Positions 11,958-24,001 of a DNA stretch of 64,000 nucleotides are shown here, piece after piece. The number at the start of each line of letters is the position of its first letter. Position 1 is the stretch's first letter. The notes below the pieces were generated by a model. That model saw only the letters and a list, made by a program, of their open reading frames with translations. It did not search any database and was not told where the DNA came from. The position numbers and the translations under genes are program-made. This stretch comes from Polytrichum commune (taxonomy: Eukaryota > Streptophyta > Polytrichopsida > Polytrichales > Polytrichaceae): contig OX485807.1 of the NCBI GenBank assembly GCA_950295325.1, positions 25,079,666 through 25,143,665 on the forward strand, read 5' to 3'.

Positions 11958-12499
11958 CGCGGTGAAGGAAGGAAACCCTGATCATCCTTCGGAGAACCTA
12001 AAAGCCTATGTGTGCACAATCAAAGCGCGCATACCAAACAATCACGAGCACGGGAAATTGTAAGGTAAGTTGGACATGCCTAGGGTTTAACCCTTACTAT
12101 CCCTAGGGTTTTGTGTATTCTCAAATCGGTTACAAAGTGAGAAAGTTTGCAAGCTTGCTTTAGGAAACATTCATGAAGCAAATTTGTTGGCACAAGGTGG
12201 AAGAACATGTCCATATGGTTGGACCTTCTATATATATGGTCATGAGCTTCGTGTCAACATTTTCAAAACAAAAACTTAAGAATTTTTTCTTAAAATGAAG
12301 ATGATATTAGTTTTTTTGGTTTAATTTTATAGTTATGTTCATCTTATAAAGACTTACGACTTTATTTTTAAATGCATGAAAAAATATGATCCTATGTGTA
12401 GAGTGTCAACAAGATTTGTTAATGACATTCAAGACTTGTCAATCGGATCATCAATTGGAACATACATGGATGTCCTATGTTGGCCTACAATGCTTGACA
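11958..12499. other. Upstream region of the TrmJ-like gene
   Basis: Contains the presumed minus-strand promoter of the methyltransferase gene. No convincing TATA box was identified. From about 12070 the sequence turns AT-rich and leads into the transposase relic. Confidence 0.4.
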
Positions 12500-14257
12500 T
12501 TATTTTTTTGAAGGATAAGGCAATTTGGAAATGTGCCACTGATATTCCAAACATTCTGACTCCAACACGCCAGTGGTGTGTGACAGCACATTTTTATCAT
12601 GTACGAGTGACTTATCAAATCGTGCCCTACTAAATCTTGTGTTGGGGTGTGGGATGGAGTAATTCACATTGTCCAAATGATGAGAATCGTACCCAAACCG
12701 CGGAGGCAAGTCCAACTTTCTCTTGGTGAACCAAACAATTCAAATCCCTCCAACTCACAGTTCCTTGTGTTGAGGTCCTTGCCCCTTGAATAAGACCTCG
12801 TAGCTTCAGCAAGGAACTTGGGATCACCAATGTGAGCTATAATTTTTAGTTTCAATGACATTTGGTTAGGTTTTTTCCACGAATAACCCCCTTTGAACCA
12901 CAAACGGTTATTTGCAATTTGCATGAATGCCTAGATCATGTCATCTACCATTGCCTCATATAGGCATGTCATTTTGTTACCTGATTGTTGCAACCATATG
13001 TTATGCACCATTTTGGCAAGTTTGCAGGTAGGCATCTCAGCACATTGCTCCAAATAAAGATCTTGCAACAAATGTTAAATGTGAAACACATAAGAGTGAA
13101 GCCAAAAAGAATTTAAGCACACCAATTATGAAAGAGGTCGGAATATTATGAAGGAGAGGAAATGCACAATGAGCATGTGAACTTCCCATTGTCTATATTG
13201 ATAATGCTAGAAACCCAACCATTTCAACAAGGTTGACATGCCATCCTCAATGGTTGCTCCTAATGACAACCACCAAACGTGTATTGTATGGTATTTGACA
13301 TCAACCTCCTCCTTACTCTTAGCATCCTTATATTCTTTACAAAGTTGTTTGTATTGATGCTGCAAGGATAGTCGTATGTATTTTTGTGTGATTTTGTCCA
13401 AATGTGCAGACCAATGAAACAAACATGTGCACTTATGACCCTTCATTGGAATTGATGGGTCCCCACCATCATCAATCTTTCTCATGAAATCCAATTGGCT
13501 TGGGCATTGTTTACCATAAGCCATGTGAATTTCACATGTAGGACACCATTCTCCAGCAAGACAACATTACGGTTTTCCCAAAACAATGTTTAGGCCATAG
13601 CATCCTCTGATTGCATATCACAACAAATTATTATGAAAACCATGCAATGCTTGCTATCGTAGACATGACAAGCCAATGTTGTCCAATCCTTAAGACATTT
13701 GACATGGTCAAGCATGGTCCAAGAATTTTCCATGTCTCCTCCACATTGCATATGCTTCACTAGATCAACTCCACTGACAACAAGATCCATGGACATTTTG
13801 AACACAATAACCTTATCCTTGGATTGCCCTGGAAACCAATTGTCATGCACATGAACCCAAAGTGATTTTTAAGAGCCATGATGCTATCCATTGATCCCAT
13901 TCCACTTCCAATGAAATGCTTTGAACCCGCTACAAAGTTCATGTAGTTAGGGGAGGCTAGGGTGGAGAATTTGTCCATTACCACCTCTAAGGAAATTCCA
14001 TAAAGATGGTTCTTTGCTCCCAGCAAAGAGGACTTGAGGATGTAATCAACAAGAAATTGTTTACTCACAGCCATAACAATTGTTGAGTTTTTTGCATATG
14101 GGGTTTTGGACACCTCGTTTGCAACACACTTGAAAGCCATGTCCAAAGACTCACAACGCACTCCAATGAAAACTACGTGGTTATGACACCCAAATGGATG
14201 CATGCACATGACATATCTGAAGATTGTGAATGAACGTGTATGATCATTGCACAACAA

Positions 14258-14314
<57 letters not shown>

Positions 14315-14830
14315 ATAACTTGCATTGACCCTTGATCTCTCAAGTGGCTCCTTTTCAACCACAAATGGAGTTGGTATAATTCCAATCCATTTGGTGTTAT
14401 TGTGATCTCCGCCATTCCGTGAAAAAACCTCACAAAATTCGTTAGGGCACCAGAGGTAACCAACACATCATGACCTTCGAAATATCAATCCAAACTCATT
14501 TTGGATGTTCATTTTTTTGGTTCTACGCCAGGCATGGCCATCATAAATCGTGTCCATGCCATCCATTGATTTTCCATAGGCATCTAGAACTCTTGGATTA
14601 ACATGTGGCAAAATATAGGACATCACCATTGAATGAAAATGGCAAATACTTGATTTCCTTCATGACAATGTTCTCGAAGTCCATATTAGTCAAATTAAAT
14701 TTTAATCTTTTACGAGACTTGGTGATTTTTAAGGCATCTAGTATGTGGACATTTGATGTGCTTGAAGTAGGATGAACTGGAGGTTTTTGGGAATGTGATC
14801 GGTGTTGCGTAACACTCAAACATAGTGGCA
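12500..14830 (-). pseudogene. Relic of SWIM-type Mutator-like transposase
   Basis: Scattered minus-strand pieces align in order with the transposase at 43.4-47.0 kb. LDALKITKSRKRLKFNLTN (about 14690-14745) corresponds to IIDALKMTKSRKRFKSDLT. PGQSKDKVIVFKM (about 13800-13835) and DMENSWTMLDHVKCLKDWTT (about 13670-13730) follow, and then CTCLFHWSAHLDKITQKYI (about 13380-13435). A segment with NTRDCALEG-like and DYSIPRPNTR-like parts closes it (12530-12800). The frame changes several times, stop codons are frequent, and the SWIM end is missing. An (AG)n microsatellite has expanded inside it. It is a diverged family member, not a recent copy of the one at 43 kb. Confidence 0.85.
14262..14313. repeat. 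(AG)n microsatellite
   Basis: About 26 uninterrupted AG units within the transposase relic. On the minus strand it is read as serine-leucine repeats, a trivial consequence of the dinucleotide. Confidence 0.97.
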
Positions 14831-16011
14831 TACATGGGGAAGGTGCAATACTAGGAGAAACATGAGAATATTTAACAAACTAATATAAACATGAAGACTT
14901 AAATGAAAAGAATATTGATTTCTAAGGCCAACCATGTGAACCCTTTGAGTGGTCCACCACTCTGCGGGATCACTTTTAGTTAGAATGTTAGCATTAAAAG
15001 TTAGAATTGATAGGGAATTTAGGAAAAATTAGTTCATTTAGCATTTAGCCTAGAAGAAGGAAGGTCAAAATGAAACTAAGTAGTGCTAGAAGATAGCAAA
15101 GTAGAAAAAATGTGCTAGCTAGTAAAAACAACTAGCTAAGCAAATATTAGTAGATGCTAGTTATTAAGCAAATGTTAGTAGATGCTAGCTAAGCAAGTGT
15201 TAGTTTATTAGTTAGTGTGAGGCACACAAGACTATTGGAGGTGTTTTACGTAAGAAGATAAAATCGGCGTGAAGAATTTTGAAGACAAAAAAGAAAGAGA
15301 GCAAGGGGGATACTTGCCCACTTGCCCCCTTGCCAACTCGATGGCGGAAAAATTAGAAAGATTTCTAAAGGTTTTTTGTCGGAGCCACCTCGGCGAGAGG
15401 GTGGCAACCTCAACCGGGAAAACCCCCGAGCCAAAATTTCGGGAAAGGGTTTGAAAAATGGATCCGGTGGAGGAGGGGTCCAACCCTTTTGTGAGAGGGT
15501 TTAAAAACCCCTCCTTCCACCTTGTAGCTCTCTCTCTTTCTCTAGTTTTTGGGCGAAGCCCTGCTTCAATGTAGTTAGGAAAAAATCCTTTAGCATGTAT
15601 TCTCAATGGTCTAAAAGAAAGGCTTGAGAACCTCCTCTACTCTCTCTCTCCTAGTTAGGTTGTGTGTTTATTAACACACCAACAAAATTATTCCTTCTTT
15701 TGTAGAGGTAGGTTGGATGGTAGAGTTTTTGAGTAGAGGCATTATAGACCTCATCTGCCAATGCCCTGAAGGCTTAGTTCAAAAGCTAGAACAAGATACT
15801 TATCATTTTTCTCTTAGAGAGATTTCATATAGCTATCCATAGCCGTTTCCCATTTGTGATTTGGTTGAGATGACAATTAGTTATGGATTTTCAAAGATGG
15901 AGTAGAAAAATTGGGTGGTCTTGTGGGTAGCGGCTGCTGGATCAGACCTGCGAGCCCAATAGGAATTTTAATTCCAAGAAATTATATTTTTCCCAAGTAG
16001 AACTTTTGTGT
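14831..16011. other. Non-coding, possibly LTR-derived
   Basis: No gene seen. Between about 15135 and 15205 a roughly 28-bp phrase (CTAGCTAAGCAAATATTAGTAGATG, with variants) is repeated three times. A GC-richer block at 15290-15560 gives overlapping short frames on both strands without recognisable features. The compositional jump suggests an old LTR element, but ends were not found. Confidence 0.35.
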
Positions 16012-16440
16012 AGCTTTCCAAAATGGCTTAGAACATTTGATTTGAGCATGATTTGAATTAGATATGAATTGTGCAAGATGGGACACATAGTTTGAGAACT
16101 TTTGGTTGACTACTGCATTACAGAGGACCTGCTGGGTTCACTTCGGCTTACCTTTCTAATCACATATTTTTATCAAATACATCTTTTTAATATCTCTCCA
16201 GGGTCATATAGAACGTTTGATTTGACTAAGATTTGAATTAGATATGAATTGTTGAAGGCGAGATACATAGTTTAAGCCTTCTTGATTGACTGCTGTGTTA
16301 CAAGGAGTCCGCTGAATTTCTATTAGCTTAACCTGCTAATGTCATAATTTTTCTAGTTAGAGCTTGTTCATAGCTTTCCAATGGTATAAGGAAAGCCTAG
16401 ATCCAAGTAGTAAGGAATGTGCTATGAATTTTTGAAGTTA
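16012..16440. repeat. Diverged tandem repeat, about 180-bp unit
   Basis: TAGCTTTCCA / TATCTCTCCA / TAGCTTTCCA mark unit starts near 16012, 16190 and 16370. The first two units share GATTTGAATTAGATATGAATTG, then a GACACATAGTTT- or GATACATAGTTT-like stretch, then TTGACTGCTG-like sequence. Similarity between units is moderate, so the duplication is old. Confidence 0.6.
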
Positions 16441-18993
16441 GAAGGTAGATAGGTGGGTTGGAAGGGTCGGTTGAATCGACCTCACACTTCCAACCCTCAT
16501 AACTTTTGCATTTCTTATCCGATTAGAGTGATTTTTAGATCATTGGAAAGATAATTTGGTGCACTAAGTATAAAAATTATGCTTAGGATTAAATTACAGG
16601 GCAGAATAACACTTTATATTTTAATTGTTAACTAAGGTACGCTTACTACCAAACTAGTTACAAAGAAGGAGGCAAGGTCGACGCTCGGAAAGTGGAGCAA
16701 GGAAGGAGGTAGCGGCTCGGCCTACATCAAGCCCAAATCAACCGAGGAAAATTGAGGTAAATTAACTAACCTTAAGCCTTCCATTTAGGATTGGAGGGAG
16801 CACGGCTAAGGTACGCATCTCTAAACCCACTCACCTATCTCGTAAGGTCAAGTGGCTTGACCACTTGACCGCCAAGGGAGTACCCAATTCCATTGTTTTC
16901 GGGGCCCTTGGTATGTTTTGTGGTAGTAGCTTCATTTATTAGCAAGTTTCGTGTGTGGTAAGTCGGATTAATCACCGACACGACCACTCTGAATGTTGTT
17001 GGTGGAAAGGTGGGGTTAATGACCCGCGAATCCACTATTATGTTGTTGGCCCCATAGATTGGGAGTAATGGCCCCAATTTATGAAGATTGCGCAACAGGT
17101 TGAACCTACAGGTCGCCCGTCACCCTGGTCCCATTGAGTTGCATTTCGTGGTCTATCCAGTGTAAACACATTTAACAATCAAAACATACAAAATAAATCG
17201 TAAACCCTTGTTGGTAAGAGACCCGAGGTAAGGGGTGATGCCTAATATGTTAATGTAGTAAGTTAGGACGTGCAAACAAAAGTAAGTAATTAAGAAGGAA
17301 TTTGTGTGAAGGGTGGGACTTAGGCCAAGTTCCCCCGCTTAGAAAACTAAATAGAAATAAATAAAGAAATAGGAAGAATTGAATGATCCATCAAATTGTC
17401 GTTATTCCGTTCGTTGAGTTGGGGTGGTATGAGTCACACCCGGTTGGGTGTATCAGAACCATCCCAATTCACAAATTAGGATTGCCTTGGTTTCAAGGCT
17501 GGTGCGTCTGCGCGTAGAATAGGTTGTAGGTTAAGGTTAGAACTAGATATGAAATTGGTTAGTGGAGTTTAAAGCCACACTAGTAAAAAACTAAGGCCTA
17601 ACCTCCGGAGGTACTACGACGCATATTTAATCTCCCTTAAAACTCTAACTATTCACGTTATACACCTATCATCCGGGTTCGGCTTGGGCGCCTGCAAATG
17701 CAGGCCACCTTCACCGAAGGGCTTGTGTGATACTTTTAGGCTCCCTCGAAAGGGGGTGGCCCAAAAGTACCACAAACCACATGGACACTATCTTCGTCGG
17801 AATCACTAAGAAGCAAGACATCTTCTAAACCAATTTCAACTTTAATTGCATGAAGAGAAGGGATTTGGTGGCCTATAGTGATTGACTCGTTTGTCAACAA
17901 CATTGTTAACACTTATGTACATCTAGATTTGTGAACCAAAATTGTCTCATACAAAACTTCACTATCATGGAACATTTATTGTTCAACATACATGGTACCC
18001 AAGGCGAAATGGTAGGTGAATCAATCCAGGAACATGGTGGGCTATATTTAAGATGTGAAGGATGGGTATATAAGAGGTCACATTCACACAAGAACTCTCT
18101 TACTAGTTGTATGGTCAAGGGAATGATAGTAGTGAATGTGGTGTTCAAAATTGATACATGAGCAAATGCAAAAGGGCAATTTTGCCACATTCACAAAGAA
18201 ATGAAGGAAGAAATGTGCATTCAAATTTTCTAGTTCAAAACAACTAATGAGGGTTAGAATGAGGAATATGTTATGTAGGATTGAAAAGGGCGACAACACA
18301 AAGACTTTGAAAGCATTAGTTTACAATGACATTTGCTTTCATTCACATATTGTAGGGAATGAGACAATGGAAAAAGTGAGTGAAATTGTCTAGGTGATAT
18401 CATCCTTTGAAGATGGGGGCAACACCCAAAATTCCAAACATACAAGTTTTCTATCAAAACATTAACGTTGTATTGAAATGTTAATGTGTGTGAGCCAAAA
18501 TTTTATGCTAAGAATTTCACTATAGGCAATTTAGTGATATGTAATGTTCTCCCTCTTTAGTATGACACGTTTGGGAAACACAAAAAAATTGTATTATCGA
18601 GGTGTCGTGTTGTCATTGATATGACAAATGGCATAAAGTTGTTGCATTATTGAGGGAATACAAAAATATAAGTAATAGGAGCTTAGAAATATATACAATG
18701 AATTTAAGAAATATAGATGGTATGAAATAATAACATATAACTCCAAAAAAATACAATTATTCTCAAGAACTATTGAAATGCACTACAATAGAACACGTCT
18801 TTTACAACTGGGTTTTTCAACTTCTACAAGTGAAAAAACCCGGACTTTACTGACGTGGAAAACGACCAGTCGCTTCGGACAAGAAGTAAAGTGTGGTCAT
18901 AGTCATGTCGGACAGGACGTTCCCAATGGACACGTTCCCAATGACAGTGAAGTTTGGGGTGCTCCAGTGTTTTACTTCTTAAAGTCGTGTCCT
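16441..18993. other. Non-coding, nothing firmly recognised
   Basis: About 2.5 kb with no supported gene. The part at 16620-17800 has dense short inverted phrases, for example GCCTGCAAATGCAGGC at 17691-17706. Such sequence is common in LTR leaders, but no primer-binding site or LTR boundary could be fixed. Short open frames at 16835-17095 and 17906-18190 lack any recognisable motif. Confidence 0.35.
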
Positions 18994-19411
18994 ACTTCAC
19001 TACACCTCGTCAATATAAGTAAGATAAGACACACGTTCATATAACTAGGCCTAGTGAACTCATGGCACTGGCACCAGTCATGTATGGTGTTTGCACTTCA
19101 CTACACCTTGTCAATATAAGTAAGATAAGACACACGTTCATATAACTAGGCCTAGTGAACTCATGGCACTGGCACCAGTCATGTATGGTGTTTGCACTTC
19201 ACTACACCTCGTCAATATAAGTAAGATAAGACACACGTTCATATAACTAGGCCTAGTGAACTCATGGCACTGGCACCAGTCATGTATGGTGTTTGCACTT
19301 CACTACACCTCGTCAATATAAGTAAGATAAGACACACGTTCATATAACTAGGCCTAGTGAACTCATGACACTGGCACCAGTCATGTATGGTGTTTGCACT
19401 TCACTACACAA
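18994..19411. repeat. 101-bp satellite-like tandem array, four copies
   Basis: Units begin with ACTTCACTACACCT(C/T)GTC at 18994, 19095, 19196 and 19297, with a truncated fifth start at 19398. Spacing is exactly 101 bp and the units are nearly identical (one or two differences), so the amplification is recent. Each unit contains the short palindrome CTAGGCCTAG. No coding potential. Confidence 0.95.
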
Positions 19412-19571
19412 AGTCATAACATGTGAAATGCATATACATACATTCCAAATTACTAGTCAACGTTAACAACATGGTTGAAACAAATAAATTTTCATGTGGC
19501 GATGATTAGTTGAATTAATTTTCACACATTACTGTTTCCCGTAATCGCGGACAACAAAGCGGGAAGTCAAT

Positions 19572-19992
19572 AACGTTGCGTAGTAAGCGTCTCTGACTGC
19601 TAATAGTAAATAAATACAACAAATGCATATATTTTTTACTTCATGTCGTGATATCTACTTCACTGAGTGGAGTAATGTTTACATCAACCAGTGATTTCTA
19701 GCCTACGTTGTGAGGTCATGTGGTTGTCGTATGTCTTTGTTACGTATTACTAGTAGTGAAGTGTATATAACTTTGCCAAGTCATATGTTTTAAATGCAAA
19801 TGATTGTGTTTACTATATCGAATAACATGGGATTCACTTGACATAGTGATATGTTCCTGGCATACACATTATATTGCCACTGGTCATACTAGACAATAAC
19901 TTTGCGTAGTAAGCGTCTGCGACTGGTAGGAGTGAATAAATATGGAAATCGCATATATTTCTTACTTAATGAAGTGATATCTACTTTACATA
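19572..19992. repeat. Direct repeat of about 90 bp, copies 326 bp apart
   Basis: TGCGTAGTAAGCGTCT begins at about 19574 and again at about 19900. Each copy is followed by a GACTG..AGTGAATAAATA-like stretch and then by GCATATAT..TTACTT..GTGATATCTACTT. Around 10-15 percent divergence. It may be what remains of a longer tandem duplication next to the 101-bp array. Confidence 0.7.
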
Positions 19993-21910
19993 TGAGAATC
20001 CAACAATCTTTGGTGTTGCATGCCACTCTAACCCTAATCATGTTTATTCTACACTAGTAGCCCTAATTATCATTAAGTTCCCAAGTAGTTCCCAAGTGAA
20101 AATGGATGTATTTTGGTGTATATATATATATATATAACATAGATGAAAGGAATTTTAGCATTAACTACCTCCTTAAAATGACAAAACATAGGTTCTAAAT
20201 GCCACATCATCGAGTGTCATAGTCGTATAAAAGAGGGAGTTTTAAACTAAAAAGTTTGGTTGCGCAAAAATGTGCCATAATATGGAGGGTGTCGTATAAT
20301 CAAATGTCATATCAACAAGGTTAGACTATAGGTGGAAATTGTACTTCAATGGATGAAAGCAATGAACTATGGATGGAGTTAGGCATTTTGAACTATAATC
20401 ATGCGCTTAAGAGCCCCTAGTAGGTTAGAATTATCATCTTCCCCCTTTGATCATGAGGAGGCATAGGGAAGAGAGAAAGAAAGACATTTTTTGATCAATT
20501 TTGAGTATATCATTAAACTTGTAGTCTTGTCTCCCTTGACATATAGATTATGTGAGGTCAATAGTTGAACTACATTCAATCATTATAGGGATTGTGGGAT
20601 TGTGGCTTCAGAAAAAATAGAAATTATAATTAAAATAATTAAAATAATAATAATGTTGAAATTGGATTTAGGTTGTATGACTCTTGCCACTAAGTTACCT
20701 TTGATTGAATTCGAATCGTGAGTAAGTTGAATTATGAATTGAAAGGAATGGAGATTAAGAGAAGTCCACCAAAGTTATGACAATTCAAGTATGCAAGATT
20801 GATTGTCCGAGAGTTGAGCAAAAGCATAGTAAACTTAACATAGACTGATGATTTAAGTGTGAGGATGAAAGTAAAGCATACATACAGATGATTTGTGTTA
20901 TGTGTGGAAAGGAAACAAATAGAATTAATATGAAATCAAGTAGCACTATTAGTGAGTTGCAAATGCACCTCGTGAATTGAAGAGTTTATTTTAACTGTAC
21001 ACACTAGAGAAAATTAATACCTCTCCCTTATGTATGCTATGTATGATAGTGCCTGAAATAATATACCTTATTACACTCATGTTAATTCATACGTGGTATG
21101 TAGAGTCCACCCCCGAGTATCAATTGCATAATTGTAAGTAATAGTCAAATCTTGGAAGTAACAAATGAACAATTTGCCTTGCATCGAAATTAACATTGAC
21201 CAATTAATGAAGGAAGTTGTTGTGATTTGAAGATGCATTGGCCAACGCTTACAAAAACAATTGTTACACTAAAAAAAATCATGATTACCAAAGAGTATTG
21301 TTACTCTTTACTGTAAGAGAACGAAAACTTATAGATCACAACCAAAAGACAAGATTGAATGAGATATAAGAAGAGAGGTCTTAAGAGGAACCTTTGAAAG
21401 AAAGAGAAGTGAAAGACATGTCAATTATGTTTTTAGAATGAAATGCCATCACTTTTGTCTAAGAGATTTCAAAAAATTTAATGTGATTATATTCTAATAT
21501 GAGTGATGACTAATTAAAATAATTTGGTAACATTGAGTGAATTGGAATTTTCTTAAAAAATTAAAGTGTGAAACTTAAAGGAGAATGGGAGGATTCTTAA
21601 ATAATGACAAAGATCAACTATAATCTCATTTAGTAACTATTGACATATGTGATTTAAAGACCACATATGCAACGAGGAGCACCATTAAGAAGTCAACGAC
21701 CTGCGGCCATTAAGGCAAGATCCCCCCCATTAATGATGGACTCTATCTCTATCGTGATTGAAACAAGTGAAATTAGTAAAGCTGTAGTTTTGGCCACCGC
21801 ACAACCACCTTCAACCAACGTCGAAGTGTTACAACTTACAAAGAGACCAAAGTGACGCCGAGGTAAGGAAATTGATTATAGTTGCACTAGGTCAAAGAAA
21901 CACCATTCTT
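19993..21910. other. AT-rich non-coding DNA downstream of Der
   Basis: Contains a (TA)n tract at about 20126-20141. No gene, RNA or transposon end was recognised. The part adjoining 21911 must include the 3' UTR of the minus-strand Der gene. Confidence 0.4.
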
Positions 21911-23920
21911 TTATTGAGAGAATGGGACCATCTGTGGCGATGTCTTCTCCTTCACTGGAGATGATGATGCCTTGGCTTGGGAAGAAACTTTATCCTTGGG
22001 AGCTTTCTCCCGGTCAGATTTGAGTTTGCTACGCCATAGCAACCGAACAGGAGTACCTGGGTAGCCGACATTCAACCGCAACTGCTTCTCCATGTACCGT
22101 CGGTAAATTTCAGGGAATAGCTTGGAGTCATTCACAAAAAAGACAAAGGTGGGAGGCCGGATGCCAGCCTGAGTGCAGTAATAGATTCTGCCTTTCTTGC
22201 CTCCACGCCCTGTGGGTGGTTGCTTCAATGCCACAGCATCCCTAATGACTTGATTCAAAGTGGCTGTGGGCAGACGCCTAGCCCTCTGCTCTCCTGCACC
22301 AATGGCCGTCTCCAAAATTTTATTGATCCGCTGTCCACTGCTAGCAGAGCAGTACACAATCGGTGCCCAATCCAAACACCGCAACTTCTCTCGCACATCC
22401 TTATCATACCACACAGTGGACGTTGCATCTTTATCCGGCACAGTATCCCATTTATTAACTACAATGATACATGCTTTACCCTCCCTCTCAATCCTCTCCC
22501 CTAACCTAAAATCTTGCTCAGTAACACAGTCCATGGCATCGATGACAAGAGCCACCACATCCGACCTTCGCACAGCTCGAAATGCACGGTTCACCGATAA
22601 GCTCTCACTTCTGCTTCCTGCAGATGCAACAGCCGTTCTCCTTCGAATTCCCGCAGTATCAATAAGTTTGTAAGTTCGGCCATCCTTACCAACAAGGTCA
22701 GTGTCGATGGCATCTCGTGTAGTACCACTCACCGGACTCACTATAGTCCGCTCCTCACCAACAAGAGAATTCAGAATACTACTCTTACCCACATTAGGTT
22801 TTCCCACAATAGCAATAGCCATCGGCTTCTCATCCCCTTCTTCCATATCCCCATCCTCAAACACCTTCAAATCCTCACACACACAGTCCAGCAAATCCCC
22901 AGTTCCCGTCCCGGAGATTGCTGACACAGGTATGGGGTTAAACCCTAAACTCCAAAACTCCGCAGCCTGAAGAAGTCCTTTAGTCGGAGACTCACATTTG
23001 TTCACCGCGAGAGTAATCTTCTTATTGGAGTGTTTCCTTCTCAACCAATCCGCAATGTCAATATCCGCACCTGTTAACCCCGCCTGCCCATCCACCACGA
23101 AAATGATCGACGCTGCCGTCGCAACCGCAGCCGCAGCCTGCCTCTCAATCATTGCAGGCAGCCCCGCCGCAGACGCTTCCTTTACCGCCCTTGCAACCGC
23201 TTCCGCTCCCCCTGCCGCCGTGACAGCCACCGCGTCACTCCCGTCTCCAGGAATTGTCAGCACCCCTCCCGTATCCACTAACATGAACTCGTGCGTCGTC
23301 CAAAACGCTCGCGTGTACAACCGGTCTCGCGTCACCCCCGCCTCGTCGTGCACTATGGCCACATCCCCTCCCGCAATCCTATTGAACAGAGCGGATTTCC
23401 CTACGTTCGGCCTCCCGACAATTGCCACCTTCGGTAACAAGTGGTCGGGAATTTTAGGCTCCGCTTCGTAACTCCCCCCACCTCTGCCCCCCTTCTTCTT
23501 CCTTCCCTTCTTCTTCCCTAAACCCTCGTCCTCCGCATCCTCCATCTCCATTTCCTCGTACAAATTTCGTGCATACTCCCTTGCTACCCCTTTTGCCTCC
23601 CTCTCATAAACATCCTCAGACAAAACCATTTCCTCCTCCTCATCATCATCACCATCATCACCATCATCGTCAACTAAACCCTGGGGCACATGCCCCATTG
23701 CTGTTGCACGTGTGGTGTAGCGCTCACTACATCCCGGTGAGGATGTTGATGGAGCAGAGCACGAGGTGACACAGCAAGAAGAAGAAGAAGAAGGGGAACA
23801 AGGGAATGCAGAATTCAAGTGTGTGCGGAACCGAGCAAACGAGGGGACTGGCCTGGTGCTGCAAGGAATGCTGCCGCATCCAATTGCGGATTTGCACAAG
23901 AATTGCTCTATCGTCGCCAT
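21911..23920 (-). CDS. Der/EngA tandem-GTPase, predicted plastid ribosome-assembly factor
   Basis: Two consecutive Era-type GTPase domains plus a C-terminal KH-like domain. In bacteria Der matures the 50S subunit; plant nuclear homologues act in chloroplasts. Domain 1: GRPNVGKS (residues 169-176), VDTGG (215-219) and NKCES in place of NKxD (307-311). Domain 2: GKPNVGKS (373-380), DTAG (421-424) and NKWD (489-492). The final third (about 550-650, with KKGRIYYCTQ and PPTFVFFVN) is the KH-like domain. The first 75 residues are rich in Ser/Cys/Ala, as in a transit peptide, and an acidic stretch follows at 84-135. I start at MATIEQFL (23920): a longer frame to 24022 begins inside a transposon and has no ATG at its head. 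Single exon, 669 aa, intact. Confidence 0.93.
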   Translation of the reverse strand: MATIEQFLCKSAIGCGSIPCSTRPVPSFARFRTHLNSAFPCSPSSSSSCCVTSCSAPSTSSPGCSERYTTRATAMGHVPQGLVDDDGDDGDDDEEEEMVLSEDVYEREAKGVAREYARNLYEEMEMEDAEDEGLGKKKGRKKKGGRGGGSYEAEPKIPDHLLPKVAIVGRPNVGKSALFNRIAGGDVAIVHDEAGVTRDRLYTRAFWTTHEFMLVDTGGVLTIPGDGSDAVAVTAAGGAEAVARAVKEASAAGLPAMIERQAAAAVATAASIIFVVDGQAGLTGADIDIADWLRRKHSNKKITLAVNKCESPTKGLLQAAEFWSLGFNPIPVSAISGTGTGDLLDCVCEDLKVFEDGDMEEGDEKPMAIAIVGKPNVGKSSILNSLVGEERTIVSPVSGTTRDAIDTDLVGKDGRTYKLIDTAGIRRRTAVASAGSRSESLSVNRAFRAVRRSDVVALVIDAMDCVTEQDFRLGERIEREGKACIIVVNKWDTVPDKDATSTVWYDKDVREKLRCLDWAPIVYCSASSGQRINKILETAIGAGEQRARRLPTATLNQVIRDAVALKQPPTGRGGKKGRIYYCTQAGIRPPTFVFFVNDSKLFPEIYRRYMEKQLRLNVGYPGTPVRLLWRSKLKSDREKAPKDKVSSQAKASSSPVKEKTSPQMVPFSQ

Positions 23921-24001
23921 GATGCTTGCGCAACCGACGCAATGACACAACAATCTCTTCTGCTGCTTTCGTCCTGCGTCCACACAACCTCTCAATCCTC
24001 C

